From Oscillospiraceae bacterium (GTDB lineage: Bacteria; Bacillota; Clostridia; Oscillospirales; Oscillospiraceae): DNA of 47,779 nt. Position 1 is the first letter of the stretch, and every line of letters starts with the position of its first letter. Below, in pieces: positions 25,046 to 32,362 of this stretch. The DNA lies in the NCBI GenBank assembly GCA_015067975.1, contig SVLK01000012.1, positions 1 through 47,779 of the forward strand. Direction: 5' to 3'. The translations under genes were made by a program, and so were the position numbers. The notes below the pieces were generated by a model, which saw only the letters and a list, made by a program, of their open reading frames with translations, did no database searches and had not been told where the DNA came from.

Positions 25046-25576
25046 TTACTTTTCGCACACCAACTGATCTATATCTTTGCGGATCTTGGGACGCAGTACA
25101 TCATCCTCTTTAGGGTAACCAACCGTCACCAGCAATCGGGCGGGACGATCCAGCTGCGTGATTTGGCGCAGTTTTTCATCGTCCAGCCAACCCAAAATAC
25201 AGGAACCCAGCCCCTGTGCTGCAGCCTCGGCTGTCAGATAGGCAGCGGCGATTCCGATGTCGATGGAGCGGTAGTCGTTATTCTTCAGCTTCGCGCCCAG
25301 TGCTGCCGTCTTCACATAAGGAGCTTCGGAGATAATGATGACCACCGGTGCCTGCGTGGCAAATTTATTCAGCCCAGCCATGCCGCGGGCCGCCAACGCC
25401 GCCTGCTTGGCCATTTCACCTTGGCAGACCGTCAGGTGATATGGCTGTCCGTTACAGGCAGAAGGCGCCAGACGTACCGCCTCCAGAATAGCGTCCAGCT
25501 TTTCCCGTTCTACCGGACGAGTCTCATCATAGCTGCGGCAGGACTGGCGCGCTTGCGCGATCTCCATAAAGTTCAT
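25046..25576 (-). CDS. nitroreductase-family FMN oxidoreductase
   Basis: A 176-residue flavoprotein of the small nitroreductase class. The N-terminal ARQSCRSYDETRPV, APSACNGQPYH and the C-terminal GLGSCILGW plus GYPKEDD are family landmarks for FMN binding. Members use NAD(P)H to reduce nitro groups, quinones or flavins; the natural substrate is unknown. AAAGGAG precedes the ATG. It is separated from the repressor gene by a terminator and the operator region and reads the same way. No promoter was identified with certainty. Confidence 0.9.
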   Translation of the reverse strand: MNFMEIAQARQSCRSYDETRPVEREKLDAILEAVRLAPSACNGQPYHLTVCQGEMAKQAALAARGMAGLNKFATQAPVVIIISEAPYVKTAALGAKLKNNDYRSIDIGIAAAYLTAEAAAQGLGSCILGWLDDEKLRQITQLDRPARLLVTVGYPKEDDVLRPKIRKDIDQLVCEK

Positions 25577-25633
25577 AGGCGTTCTCCTTTTGCCGTTTTT
25601 CTCATTATATCCTCTTTCTTTGCGCCGCGCAAC

Positions 25634-25666
25634 GAAAAAAGTCCGCCGGCATATGCCGGCGGACTT
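25634..25666 (-). terminator. terminator after the surface protein gene
   Basis: A perfect 14-bp stem AAGTCCGCCGGCAT/ATGCCGGCGGACTT, with a T-run on the minus strand. Confidence 0.9.
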
Positions 25667-25687
25667 GGGGGATATGCAAATGTCAGC

Positions 25688-28600
25688 TTAGAAAGCCTTC
25701 TTCTTCAGCACAACGGCCATGCCCAGCACGGACATGATGGCCAGAGCGCCATACAGAGCGATGTTCATGCTGTCGCCGGTAGCGGGGGAAGCGGGCTTCT
25801 CAGCGGCGATGACATACTCGGAGAAGTGCTTCAGGGAGAAGACGATCTGCTCGCCCTTCAGCTCACTCTTCACTTCGGTCACGGTACCGTCATCGGCCAC
25901 ATAGTAGACCTTCAGGTCGGCAGCCTTGACACCCTCGGGCAGCTTGGCGGGAACGGGAACAGCCACGGTCACAGCGCCTTCACCAAAGCCCTTGCCGTCC
26001 TTGGTGGCGATGTTCTCGCCGGTCTTGTTGCAGATCAGCTCAGCGGAGATGGTCACAGCAACAGCCTTATCCTTCACAGCAGCCTGCTGCTTCTCTTCCA
26101 GTTCTTCCACCTTTATGCTCTGCACCTTCAGCGTCACGGTCTCGCCCTGAGCCTGCTCAGCAACGGCCTCCAGAGCCTTGGTGTCCAGCGTCACGGTAGC
26201 GTCTTCCTTCACCAGAGTCAGAGCCTTCTCTTCTTCAACCACAGCTTCCAGAGCAGCGACGGGCAGCTCGGCCTCGGTCACGGCGTCCACATTCTCTTCA
26301 CCAACGACTTCCTTGTGGGTCAGATCCAGCGTCACGTCCTCATCCTTGGCAGCGTCTTCGATGGCCTTATCCACAGCACCCACGGAAACTTCGGCCTTCT
26401 CCTCGGTCACCAGAATCAACTGGGGGATCACCAGATCCTTGATTTGGGCCTCGGTCAGCGCGGTCTTGCCATCTTCGGCCAATGCGGTGTTGCAGGCGTA
26501 GCAGAAGTAGAATTCCTTGTTGCCGTCCTCAGTGTAGGAGGGAGCCTTGGCGGGAATCTTCTCGGCCTTGTGGCCAGCGGCCTTGACGACCAGTTCCTCA
26601 GCCTGCAGTTCCTTCTCACCGGCCTCGTCGGCAAAGGTCTTCTTGCACACAGAGCAGGTGTAGTACTCAATGTTGCCAGCCTCGGTGCAGGTGGCAGCCT
26701 TGGCAGCCGTCTTAGTCATCTTATGACCGGCAGCGGGAACGATGGTATCGCGCACAGTCAGCTGCTTGGTAGCCTCCTTGTCAGCAAAGATCTTATCGCA
26801 AACAGTGCAGGTGTAGTACTCGATATTGCCGACACCAAGGCAGCTAGCGTCCATACCCTTGGTCATTTCCAGCGTTGCAGCGTGGTCATGGATATCATAG
26901 ACCTGTACCTGCTCAGCGCTGATCTCAGTATAGTCATAGCCTTCCTTCACCAGCTGAGCCTTGATGGCATCGGTGTTGGGCAGCAGGATAACGCTCTCAC
27001 CTACGGGAGCCATATTCAAAGCAGCATTATCGCCGGTCAGTGTTACGGTGGCGCCGTTGGCGATGTTCACCTCGGAAGATCCGCCGGTCTTGTTCATAAC
27101 GATATACTGGTTGACAACGCCGGTGGCCTCAGCCTTCAGGGTAGATGCAGCGTCCACATTCAGGGTAATGTTCTTATCTTCCGTAACAAACAGGCCGAAG
27201 TTACCGCTGTCGGGATTCGTCGAGTTGTTCGTGGTCTCCAGCGTGGAGCCCTTCACCGTGGCAACAGAGCCATTGGAGCCAAGGGAGCCGCTGATGCCCT
27301 TGAAGTACAGGGCATTATAACCGGTGGACACGGAAGCATTGGTAATGTTGACTTCCACGGGGTTGAAAGCGATGATGCCATAACCTGCTCTGCCGGCGGT
27401 CAGAGTACTACCGGAGATGTTGACAGTGGTCTTGCCGGCAACATCGTCGCCGCCCACGCCGTTACCGCCCACGGTAATCAGCTGGTTATTGCCAGCGCTG
27501 GTAGCAGTGATCTTGGAATTGATCACGTTCAGGGTAATACCGTCGTTACGCATATCCACGGGACGGCCATAGCCCTGGTTGTTGATCACTTCCACATTTT
27601 CCAGCGTCAGGTCGGCATAGACCTCCATGGTCTTGTAGGTGCCGCTGCTGTTTTTGCCGGTACCGGTGATGCTGTACTTGCCCTCAGCCTTCTCTGCGCC
27701 GACAATGGTCAGGGCTTTGTCGATGACGAGAATTTCGTCCACGGTAACGTCGTTCAGCAGGGTGATGGTGTCATCGGCTTTGGCAGCAGTGACCGCATCA
27801 GCAACCGTTGCATAAGTGGTGTCGCCAATCTTAGCTACGGGAGCATATGCCACACCGCCGTCAACGACAACAGCCGCACCATTATAGGTGTTGCCGGTAA
27901 AGGTCACCGCACCGTCACCGGAAGCCTTAATAACCTCCATCTTGCCATCGTCGGTCGTGTTGGCGGTCAATTCATCAGCTGTCTGGTTAGCCTTGCTGAT
28001 GATATTGTCCTTCACGGTCAGTGTAGCACCCGCCTTGGAGCTAATGCGCATTGCGCGGCTGCCAGTCCCGTCGATGGTATTGCCGGAGATCTCGATCTTT
28101 CCGGTAGCAGAGCTATTGCCAAACTGGATTGCATTGTATCCAATATTCGTGAAGGTGTTGTCCTTGATGACAACATTATCATTGCCGATCTTGTTCTGGA
28201 ACAGAACCGCAGAACTGGTATATCCGTTAAAGGTGCAACCCTCAATGGTCAAACCGTCAACGGTCATTGCGGTTTTGTTAATAATCGAAATAGCAGTTGC
28301 GTTATCGTTGGAAGTAAAGGTGCAGTCGATGAATTTAACGTTCTTATAAGGCTTGGCAGCCGTTACATTGAAGAAATTCAGTTTGAGGTTTTCGAAGGTA
28401 ATGTCCGTCAGCGGATCAGAAACAAGCAGCGTTTTAATATACGCGTTGTCACCGACACCCTTTAACGTGATGTCCTTATCTGCCACGCTATTCGTGAAAG
28501 CGTCATTCACGCCCAGCTCATACTCGCCATCTGCCAGTTCAATGACGGTAGCAGTCTTTGCATTTTTGATAGCCTTGTTCAGCTCATCAGAATCTTTTAC

Positions 28601-28690
28601 CGCAACAACAGTTGCTTCAGCACCCCAAGCGGTGGGCAGCATTCCCAGAACCAAAACGAGGCTCAAAAGAATACTCAACAGTTTCTTCAT
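25688..28690 (-). CDS. sortase-anchored surface protein with parallel beta-helix
   Basis: A 1000-residue secreted protein. A signal peptide (about 1-26, MKKLLSILLSLVLVLGMLP) is followed by a long right-handed beta-helix-like part with many NxT/I strands (about 30-600). Then come repeats with CxxC pairs (EYYTCTVCDKIFADKEA, EYYTCSVCKKTFADEAG, EFYFCYACNTALAEDG), a Val/Glu-rich region, and a C-terminal sorting signal: SPATGD, a hydrophobic span and KKKAF. The motif is an SPxTG variant of LPxTG. It is likely exposed on the wall and may bind glycans or host material, but this is inference. The ATG at 28690 follows GGGAGG; a longer frame to 28888 crosses the promoter. Confidence 0.85.
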   Translation of the reverse strand: MKKLLSILLSLVLVLGMLPTAWGAEATVVAVKDSDELNKAIKNAKTATVIELADGEYELGVNDAFTNSVADKDITLKGVGDNAYIKTLLVSDPLTDITFENLKLNFFNVTAAKPYKNVKFIDCTFTSNDNATAISIINKTAMTVDGLTIEGCTFNGYTSSAVLFQNKIGNDNVVIKDNTFTNIGYNAIQFGNSSATGKIEISGNTIDGTGSRAMRISSKAGATLTVKDNIISKANQTADELTANTTDDGKMEVIKASGDGAVTFTGNTYNGAAVVVDGGVAYAPVAKIGDTTYATVADAVTAAKADDTITLLNDVTVDEILVIDKALTIVGAEKAEGKYSITGTGKNSSGTYKTMEVYADLTLENVEVINNQGYGRPVDMRNDGITLNVINSKITATSAGNNQLITVGGNGVGGDDVAGKTTVNISGSTLTAGRAGYGIIAFNPVEVNITNASVSTGYNALYFKGISGSLGSNGSVATVKGSTLETTNNSTNPDSGNFGLFVTEDKNITLNVDAASTLKAEATGVVNQYIVMNKTGGSSEVNIANGATVTLTGDNAALNMAPVGESVILLPNTDAIKAQLVKEGYDYTEISAEQVQVYDIHDHAATLEMTKGMDASCLGVGNIEYYTCTVCDKIFADKEATKQLTVRDTIVPAAGHKMTKTAAKAATCTEAGNIEYYTCSVCKKTFADEAGEKELQAEELVVKAAGHKAEKIPAKAPSYTEDGNKEFYFCYACNTALAEDGKTALTEAQIKDLVIPQLILVTEEKAEVSVGAVDKAIEDAAKDEDVTLDLTHKEVVGEENVDAVTEAELPVAALEAVVEEEKALTLVKEDATVTLDTKALEAVAEQAQGETVTLKVQSIKVEELEEKQQAAVKDKAVAVTISAELICNKTGENIATKDGKGFGEGAVTVAVPVPAKLPEGVKAADLKVYYVADDGTVTEVKSELKGEQIVFSLKHFSEYVIAAEKPASPATGDSMNIALYGALAIMSVLGMAVVLKKKAF

Positions 28691-28712
28691 ATTAAATTCC
28701 TCCCAATCATTT

Positions 28713-28731
28713 GATACGCCTAGTGCGTATC
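28713..28731 (-). promoter_or_regulatory. hairpin at the 5' end of the surface-protein mRNA
   Basis: GATACGC/GCGTATC stem with loop CTAGT, lying within the first bases of the predicted transcript and before the ribosome binding site. A 5'-end stabiliser is a possible role. Confidence 0.45.
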
Positions 28732-28741
28732 TATCAAACAT

Positions 28742-28770
28742 ATTATAGGCCTCTACTTTTAAAACTTCAA
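28742..28770 (-). promoter_or_regulatory. promoter of the surface protein gene
   Basis: Minus strand: TTGAAG (28765-28770), 17-bp spacer, TATAAT (28742-28747). The predicted leader is about 45 nt. Confidence 0.75.
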
Positions 28771-28938
28771 TACTTTGAAGCAAAAACGAGAAAAAGTTCT
28801 TTTCATCAAAATCTTTGTCAATATTGCATTTTTCTTTTGATTTGCTACATATTGTGCCAATTTTCGCATCTTCCTGTACAGGCCACACCTTGTTGTGTGG
28901 AAAAATTTGGCGAGATAAAGTCCGTTTTTTGTAAATCT

Positions 28939-28974
28939 AAAAAAATACCGACCACCCTATCGGATGATCGGTAT
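28939..28974 (-). terminator. terminator after the tRNA-Thr/tRNA-Tyr unit
   Basis: ATACCGA/TCGGTAT with an inner CATCC/GGGTG stem and a run of T on the minus strand. Confidence 0.85.
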
Positions 28975-29059
28975 TGGTGGGGGATGGTGGATTCGAACCA
29001 CCGAAGGCAGTGCCAGCAGATTTACAGTCTGTCCCCTTTGGCCACTCGGGAAATCCCCC
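28975..29059 (-). tRNA. tRNA-Tyr(GTA)
   Basis: An 85-nt class II tRNA with a long variable arm, acceptor GGGGGAT/ATCCCCC, anticodon loop CTGTAAA (GTA), T-arm GGTTCGAATCC and an encoded CCA (28975-28977). Confidence 0.97.
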
Positions 29060-29071
29060 ATATGAAATTTT

Positions 29072-29147
29072 TGGAGCTGGTAGACGGACTCGAACCCCCG
29101 ACCTGCTGATTACAAATCAGCTGCTCTACCAACTGAGCTATACCAGC
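29072..29147 (-). tRNA. tRNA-Thr(TGT)
   Basis: A 76-nt cloverleaf with acceptor GCTGGTA, D-arm AGCTCAGTTGGTAGAGC, anticodon loop TTTGTAA (TGT), T-arm GGTTCGAGTCC and an encoded CCA (29072-29074). It is transcribed before tRNA-Tyr. Confidence 0.97.
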
Positions 29148-29166
29148 AAGATAACCAGCGAATGTT

Positions 29167-29195
29167 ATATTAACAGATAGCCGCCACTTTGTCAA
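29167..29195 (-). promoter_or_regulatory. promoter of tRNA-Thr/tRNA-Tyr
   Basis: Minus strand: TTGACA (29190-29195), 17-bp spacer, TAATAT (29167-29172). Confidence 0.75.
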
Positions 29196-29252
29196 CAAAA
29201 TTTTACGGCTATTTTCTACTTTTTTCACAAACGAGACAAGGAGGTGTCGTCT

Positions 29253-29483
29253 ATGACCATGCAGCAGCTATCCGAACAATACACCGTCCAAGCGCTGGCT
29301 ATCCAACAGCGACTGACACAACTGCGCCTGCAGAACCGTCACTCTGCCGACCCACAACAGCAATTCCAGCTGCAGCAGCGTATCCGCGCACTGCAGCCCA
29401 TGCTGACAGAGTGCCGCGCACTGGCACAGGTAACGGGGCACTATTACGATAAGGGGTACCACCATGAGAGCTACACATTCTGA
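29253..29483 (+). CDS. small Gln-rich helical protein of unknown function
   Basis: A 76-residue protein that is not recognised. It is rich in Gln and Leu with heptad-like spacing (LSEQYTVQALAIQQRLTQLRL), so it is probably a helical hairpin or coiled coil, and has a His/Tyr-rich tail. AAGGAGGT seven bases before the ATG at 29253 is an excellent ribosome binding site; an in-frame GTG at 29244 overlaps it. Its end overlaps the next gene by 20 bases, which suggests coupled translation with the sigma-like protein. Confidence 0.75.
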   Translation: MTMQQLSEQYTVQALAIQQRLTQLRLQNRHSADPQQQFQLQQRIRALQPMLTECRALAQVTGHYYDKGYHHESYTF

Positions 29484-29748
29484 TGCCTTTTCCCTTGCCG
29501 ATCTCCACCTTTGGTGTCAATCGGGAGAAAACAATGAAGCGCAAATCCAACGGCTGCAGGAAAAACTACTGCAGGCTGTTGGAGAAGTTTTGACGGCACG
29601 GCAGCGGCAGATCCTTCTGCTGTATTTTTTTCAGGGCATGTCCGTCTCACAGATCGCCAGTCATCTGCAAATCGCCAAATCCACCGTTTCGCGTTCGTTG
29701 GCTCGGTCAATTGAAAAGCTGAAAAAAACACTCCACTATTCCTTGTAG
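29464..29748 (+). CDS. sigma-70 region 4-like HTH protein
   Basis: A 94-residue protein whose C-terminal half is a sigma region 4 helix-turn-helix: LTARQRQILLLYFFQGMSVS, then QIASHLQIAKSTVSRSLARSIEKL. There is no region 2, so it cannot be a complete sigma factor. Similar short proteins work as phage-like activators or sigma-associated regulators. It overlaps the small helical gene upstream and is followed by yitT, which has its own promoter. The targets are unknown. Confidence 0.8.
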   Translation: MRATHSDAFSLADLHLWCQSGENNEAQIQRLQEKLLQAVGEVLTARQRQILLLYFFQGMSVSQIASHLQIAKSTVSRSLARSIEKLKKTLHYSL

Positions 29749-29755
29749 CTCGCCC

Positions 29756-29783
29756 TTGACTTGCGGGAAGAACTACATATAAT
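29756..29783 (+). promoter_or_regulatory. promoter of the first YitT gene
   Basis: TTGACT (29756-29761), 16-bp spacer, TATAAT (29778-29783). It excludes the upstream in-frame start at 29761. Confidence 0.7.
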
Positions 29784-29817
29784 ATCGGATAGACTATTCG
29801 CACAAGGAGGGTCTTTT

Positions 29818-30699
29818 ATGTTTCAAAAGTTACTGCGCCATCCCACCGCCCGTCTGCTCACCGCTGTGGCGGCTTCTTCCCTGATGGCCGTGGGCGTGAA
29901 TTTATTTATCGTTCCGTCGAATCTGTATACCGGTGGATTGTTGGGTCTTTGCCAGATTCTTCGAACGTTGCTGGTCACCTATTTGCATTTGGAGACCGCT
30001 TTTGACCTGTCCGGTATTTTGTATCTGTTGCTGAATGTGCCGCTGTTTATTTTGGCTTGGCGGGCACTGGGCCGCACGTTCGTTGTGCGCACCATCATCT
30101 GTACGGCAGCCAATTCGTTGTTTTTGAGTTTGATCCCCGTTCCAAAAGCACCGATCCTCACCGAAATGCTGGCCAGCTGTATGATTGGCGGAATTCTGGT
30201 GGGCGTCGCCTGCGGCGTGATCCTCACCTGCGGCTGCTCCACCGGCGGTCTGGATATCTTGGGATTGTATCTGGCCAAGAAGGGTAAGAGCTTCACGGTA
30301 GGCCGTTTCTCTCTGCTGTTCAACGGCGTACTGTACACCGCCTGCCTTGTGCTGTTCAACGCAACTACTGCGATTTACTCCACCATCTTCAACGTCTTTG
30401 CATCTCTGGTTCTGGATCGCATGCACCAGCAGAATATTACAGCACAAGTGCTGATCTTTACCAAAGACAAACGGGAAGAGCTGACACAGTTCATCACCGA
30501 ATCCATCGAGCGCGGCGTCACCTCGTGGCGCGGCCGCGGCGGCTATACCGGCGACGATGTGGATGTGCTTTGCGTCTGTTTGAGCAAGTTTGAAATTGAG
30601 GAACTGCAGCAAGCTGTGCAGCAAGTAGATCCCCATGCCTTTTTTGTTGTCAGCGAAGGTGTGCGGATCGGTGGACTGTTCCAGCGGCATCTCTCTTAA
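29818..30699 (+). CDS. YitT-family membrane protein (DUF161/DUF2179)
   Basis: A 293-residue protein with about five membrane segments in the first 200 residues and a cytoplasmic DUF2179-type domain (about 210-285) near KREELTQFITESIERGVTSWRGRGGYTG. Members are widespread in Bacillota and their function is poorly defined. AAGGAGGG precedes the ATG at 29818. A paralogue lies at 32363-33220; the two share the GxYTGxxL/GGFTGxxQ and C-terminal layout but are clearly diverged. Confidence 0.9.
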   Translation: MFQKLLRHPTARLLTAVAASSLMAVGVNLFIVPSNLYTGGLLGLCQILRTLLVTYLHLETAFDLSGILYLLLNVPLFILAWRALGRTFVVRTIICTAANSLFLSLIPVPKAPILTEMLASCMIGGILVGVACGVILTCGCSTGGLDILGLYLAKKGKSFTVGRFSLLFNGVLYTACLVLFNATTAIYSTIFNVFASLVLDRMHQQNITAQVLIFTKDKREELTQFITESIERGVTSWRGRGGYTGDDVDVLCVCLSKFEIEELQQAVQQVDPHAFFVVSEGVRIGGLFQRHLS

Positions 30700-30741
30700 A
30701 CAACAAGGCCTGCGGCAAAAAGCCGCAGGCCTTGTTGTTTT
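30698..30741. terminator. strong bidirectional terminator
   Basis: A perfect 19-bp stem (AAACAACAAGGCCTGCGGC and its complement) around AAAAA, shared by the convergent yitT and mntP genes. Confidence 0.93.
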
Positions 30742-31324
30742 AAAACCAACTGGTAATAAAAATCTCCAGTCCGATAAAAATCAAAATAGCACCGCCCATA
30801 ATGCCGGCGCGCCCGGCCAAATGGGTGCCGAACTTTTTGCCCAATGCAATACCGCCCAAGCAAATCACAAACGTCACCGCCGCAATCAGCAACGCACAGA
30901 CCAGCGCCATCAGCCAATCATATTCTGCGATAGTAAATCCTACCGAAAGGGCATCAATGGAAGTAGCCACACCTTGCACCAAAAGCGCTGCAACGCCGAC
31001 ACCGCCGCCCTCGTCCTCCGGAGCTTCTCCCCGCAAACCCTCCAGCAGCATCTTTCCGCCGATCCAACACAGCAGCACCAGTGCGATCCACGGGACGAAT
31101 TTTTCGAAAGCGTGGAAGTACTGCACAATCGTGTGAACGCACAGCCAGCCAATCAAGGGCATCAATGCCTGAAACAGGGCGAATACTGCTGCCATGGCGC
31201 ACATCTTCCGCCGGCGCATCTGGGGCTCATGCAAGCCATTGGCCAGCGAAACAGAAAAGGCATCCATCGCCAACCCCACACCCAACAGCAAACTATTGAA
31301 GAAAAAAGTAAAATTCCAGTTCAC
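30740..31324 (-). CDS. mntP: manganese efflux pump MntP
   Basis: A 194-residue six-helix exporter of Mn2+. Two pseudo-symmetric halves carry the family motifs GLAMDAFSVSLANG and GVATSIDALSVGFT, with the conserved Asp residues in both. The start is a GTG at 31324 preceded by GAGAGGAG; the frame extends further, but the ribosome binding site decides. A yybP-ykoY manganese riboswitch and a terminator stem directly upstream strongly support the substrate. Confidence 0.95.
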   Translation of the reverse strand: MNWNFTFFFNSLLLGVGLAMDAFSVSLANGLHEPQMRRRKMCAMAAVFALFQALMPLIGWLCVHTIVQYFHAFEKFVPWIALVLLCWIGGKMLLEGLRGEAPEDEGGGVGVAALLVQGVATSIDALSVGFTIAEYDWLMALVCALLIAAVTFVICLGGIALGKKFGTHLAGRAGIMGGAILIFIGLEIFITSWF

Positions 31325-31340
31325 ACTTACCGCTCCTCTC

Positions 31341-31383
31341 AAAAAAAGACCTGCACGCCTTGCTTACTGCCGGCACACAGGTC
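31341..31383 (-). terminator. riboswitch-controlled terminator before mntP
   Basis: GACCTG/CAGGTC with an inner GCC/GGC stem and seven T on the minus strand, ending just before the mntP ribosome binding site. It is the expression platform: ligand-bound aptamer should prevent it forming. Confidence 0.8.
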
Positions 31384-31429
31384 TCTCTCTTTCGGACAAA
31401 ACCCCCATGTGCTGCCATACACGGCAGAC

Positions 31430-31521
31430 ATGTGAGTCTCGCAATTGAAAGCAAGCCAGATCTTTCGATCAGTATGTTGACTTGCTACGTCCCCGACGGA
31501 ACGCTTGCTACTCCCTCACGG
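31430..31521 (-). promoter_or_regulatory. yybP-ykoY manganese riboswitch aptamer
   Basis: The minus strand shows the conserved GGGAGTAGC box, a GTCAACATACTG segment with the following GATCGAAAGATC stem-loop, and closing arms GTGAG/CTCAC. This is the Mn2+-sensing motif known upstream of mntP and P-type ATPases. A CTGCC/GGCAG hairpin lies between the aptamer and the terminator. Confidence 0.88.
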
Positions 31522-31532
31522 AATGACAAGTA

Positions 31533-31564
31533 AAATGCTCTTTCACCAAAGTGAAAGAGCATTT
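31533..31564 (-). terminator. hairpin after tRNA-Gly
   Basis: A 14-bp stem AAATGCTCTTTCAC/GTGAAAGAGCATTT with loop CAAA; on the minus strand it is followed by TTTTACTTG. The U-run is short (four), so termination may be partial. Confidence 0.7.
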
Positions 31565-31565
31565 G

Positions 31566-31641
31566 TGGAGCGGGCGACGAGGCTCGAACTCGCTACCTCG
31601 ACCTTGGCAAGGTCGCGCTCTACCAGATGAGCTACGCCCGC
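31566..31641 (-). tRNA. tRNA-Gly(GCC)
   Basis: A 76-nt cloverleaf with acceptor GCGGGCG/CGCCCGC, anticodon loop TTGCCAA (GCC), T-arm GAGTTCGAGCCTC and an encoded CCA (31566-31568). Confidence 0.97.
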
Positions 31642-31653
31642 AGAACAGGATTG

Positions 31654-31682
31654 ATTATACTGGATAGAAATCCATTTGTCAA
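31654..31682 (-). promoter_or_regulatory. strong promoter of tRNA-Gly (and perhaps mntP)
   Basis: Minus strand: perfect TTGACA (31677-31682), 17-bp spacer, perfect TATAAT (31654-31659). Confidence 0.88.
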
Positions 31683-31692
31683 CCCTGTTTTT

Positions 31693-32340
31693 TTATTTTT
31701 TCAAAAGGATTTCCACAATTTCCGCGTTACCGCCTTCGGGATAAAAGTAAACTTCCCACGGTTGCTGCACATTCATCTGCTTTTCATGCTGCACCTGCGA
31801 AACGATCCGGTACACTTCCTCTTTTTGATTCTCTTCGAAGTAGGACAGTTCCACCACCAGTTCTGCGGCATTACCACCGGCAGCGGCACTCAGCAAGTCG
31901 TATAAAGCCGAAACACTGGTGGTATGCACCATAGCATTCATCTGCTCCGGTGTCCGGCGATAGCCGATGGTCACGGTAATGGCGTCATAATGCCGGGGTG
32001 TAGCGTCAATGGTATAGGTCAGGTACTCCACCGCGTACGATCCCAGCGGCGTTTCGCTCTGCACCTCATGGCAAGCTGCCTCGGCAATTTCATCAGTATT
32101 CAGTCCCTCTGCTTCACCGTAAAGCCAGATGACACCCTCTTTTTCCTGCTTGCCAATCAACACCAGCAGGTCGTTGATCACATCCTGGTAGTTTTCGGCA
32201 CGCAGCACACCGCGATTAGTATCCTCATAATAAGACGAGGAATGCGGTTCTACAACGCTGTATTCCCGGTGCAAAAAGGAACCGCAGCCACTCAGCAGCA
32301 GCACCATTGCCAAAAGCATCGGCAGCAATTTCCGTTTCAT
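31693..32340 (-). CDS. putative lipoprotein of unknown function
   Basis: A 215-residue exported lipoprotein. The signal peptide (MKRKLLPMLLAMVLLL) ends in the lipobox LSGC, with the lipid-modified Cys at about 19. The mature part is not recognised; it is acidic with alternating strands (YAVEYLTYTIDATPRHYDAI). AAGGAAC precedes the ATG at 32340. A longer frame to 32454 covers the end of the yitT paralogue. It lies 22 bases after that gene, so the two are probably co-transcribed. Confidence 0.8.
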   Translation of the reverse strand: MKRKLLPMLLAMVLLLSGCGSFLHREYSVVEPHSSSYYEDTNRGVLRAENYQDVINDLLVLIGKQEKEGVIWLYGEAEGLNTDEIAEAACHEVQSETPLGSYAVEYLTYTIDATPRHYDAITVTIGYRRTPEQMNAMVHTTSVSALYDLLSAAAGGNAAELVVELSYFEENQKEEVYRIVSQVQHEKQMNVQQPWEVYFYPEGGNAEIVEILLKK

Positions 32341-32362
32341 AGCTGTTCCTTTCTCCCCAAAT

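Noticed and set aside
24968-28465. A 1165-codon plus-strand frame opposite the nitroreductase and surface protein
   Set aside because: Codon bias of the real genes removes stops on this strand. It begins inside the repressor's operator region without a ribosome binding site.
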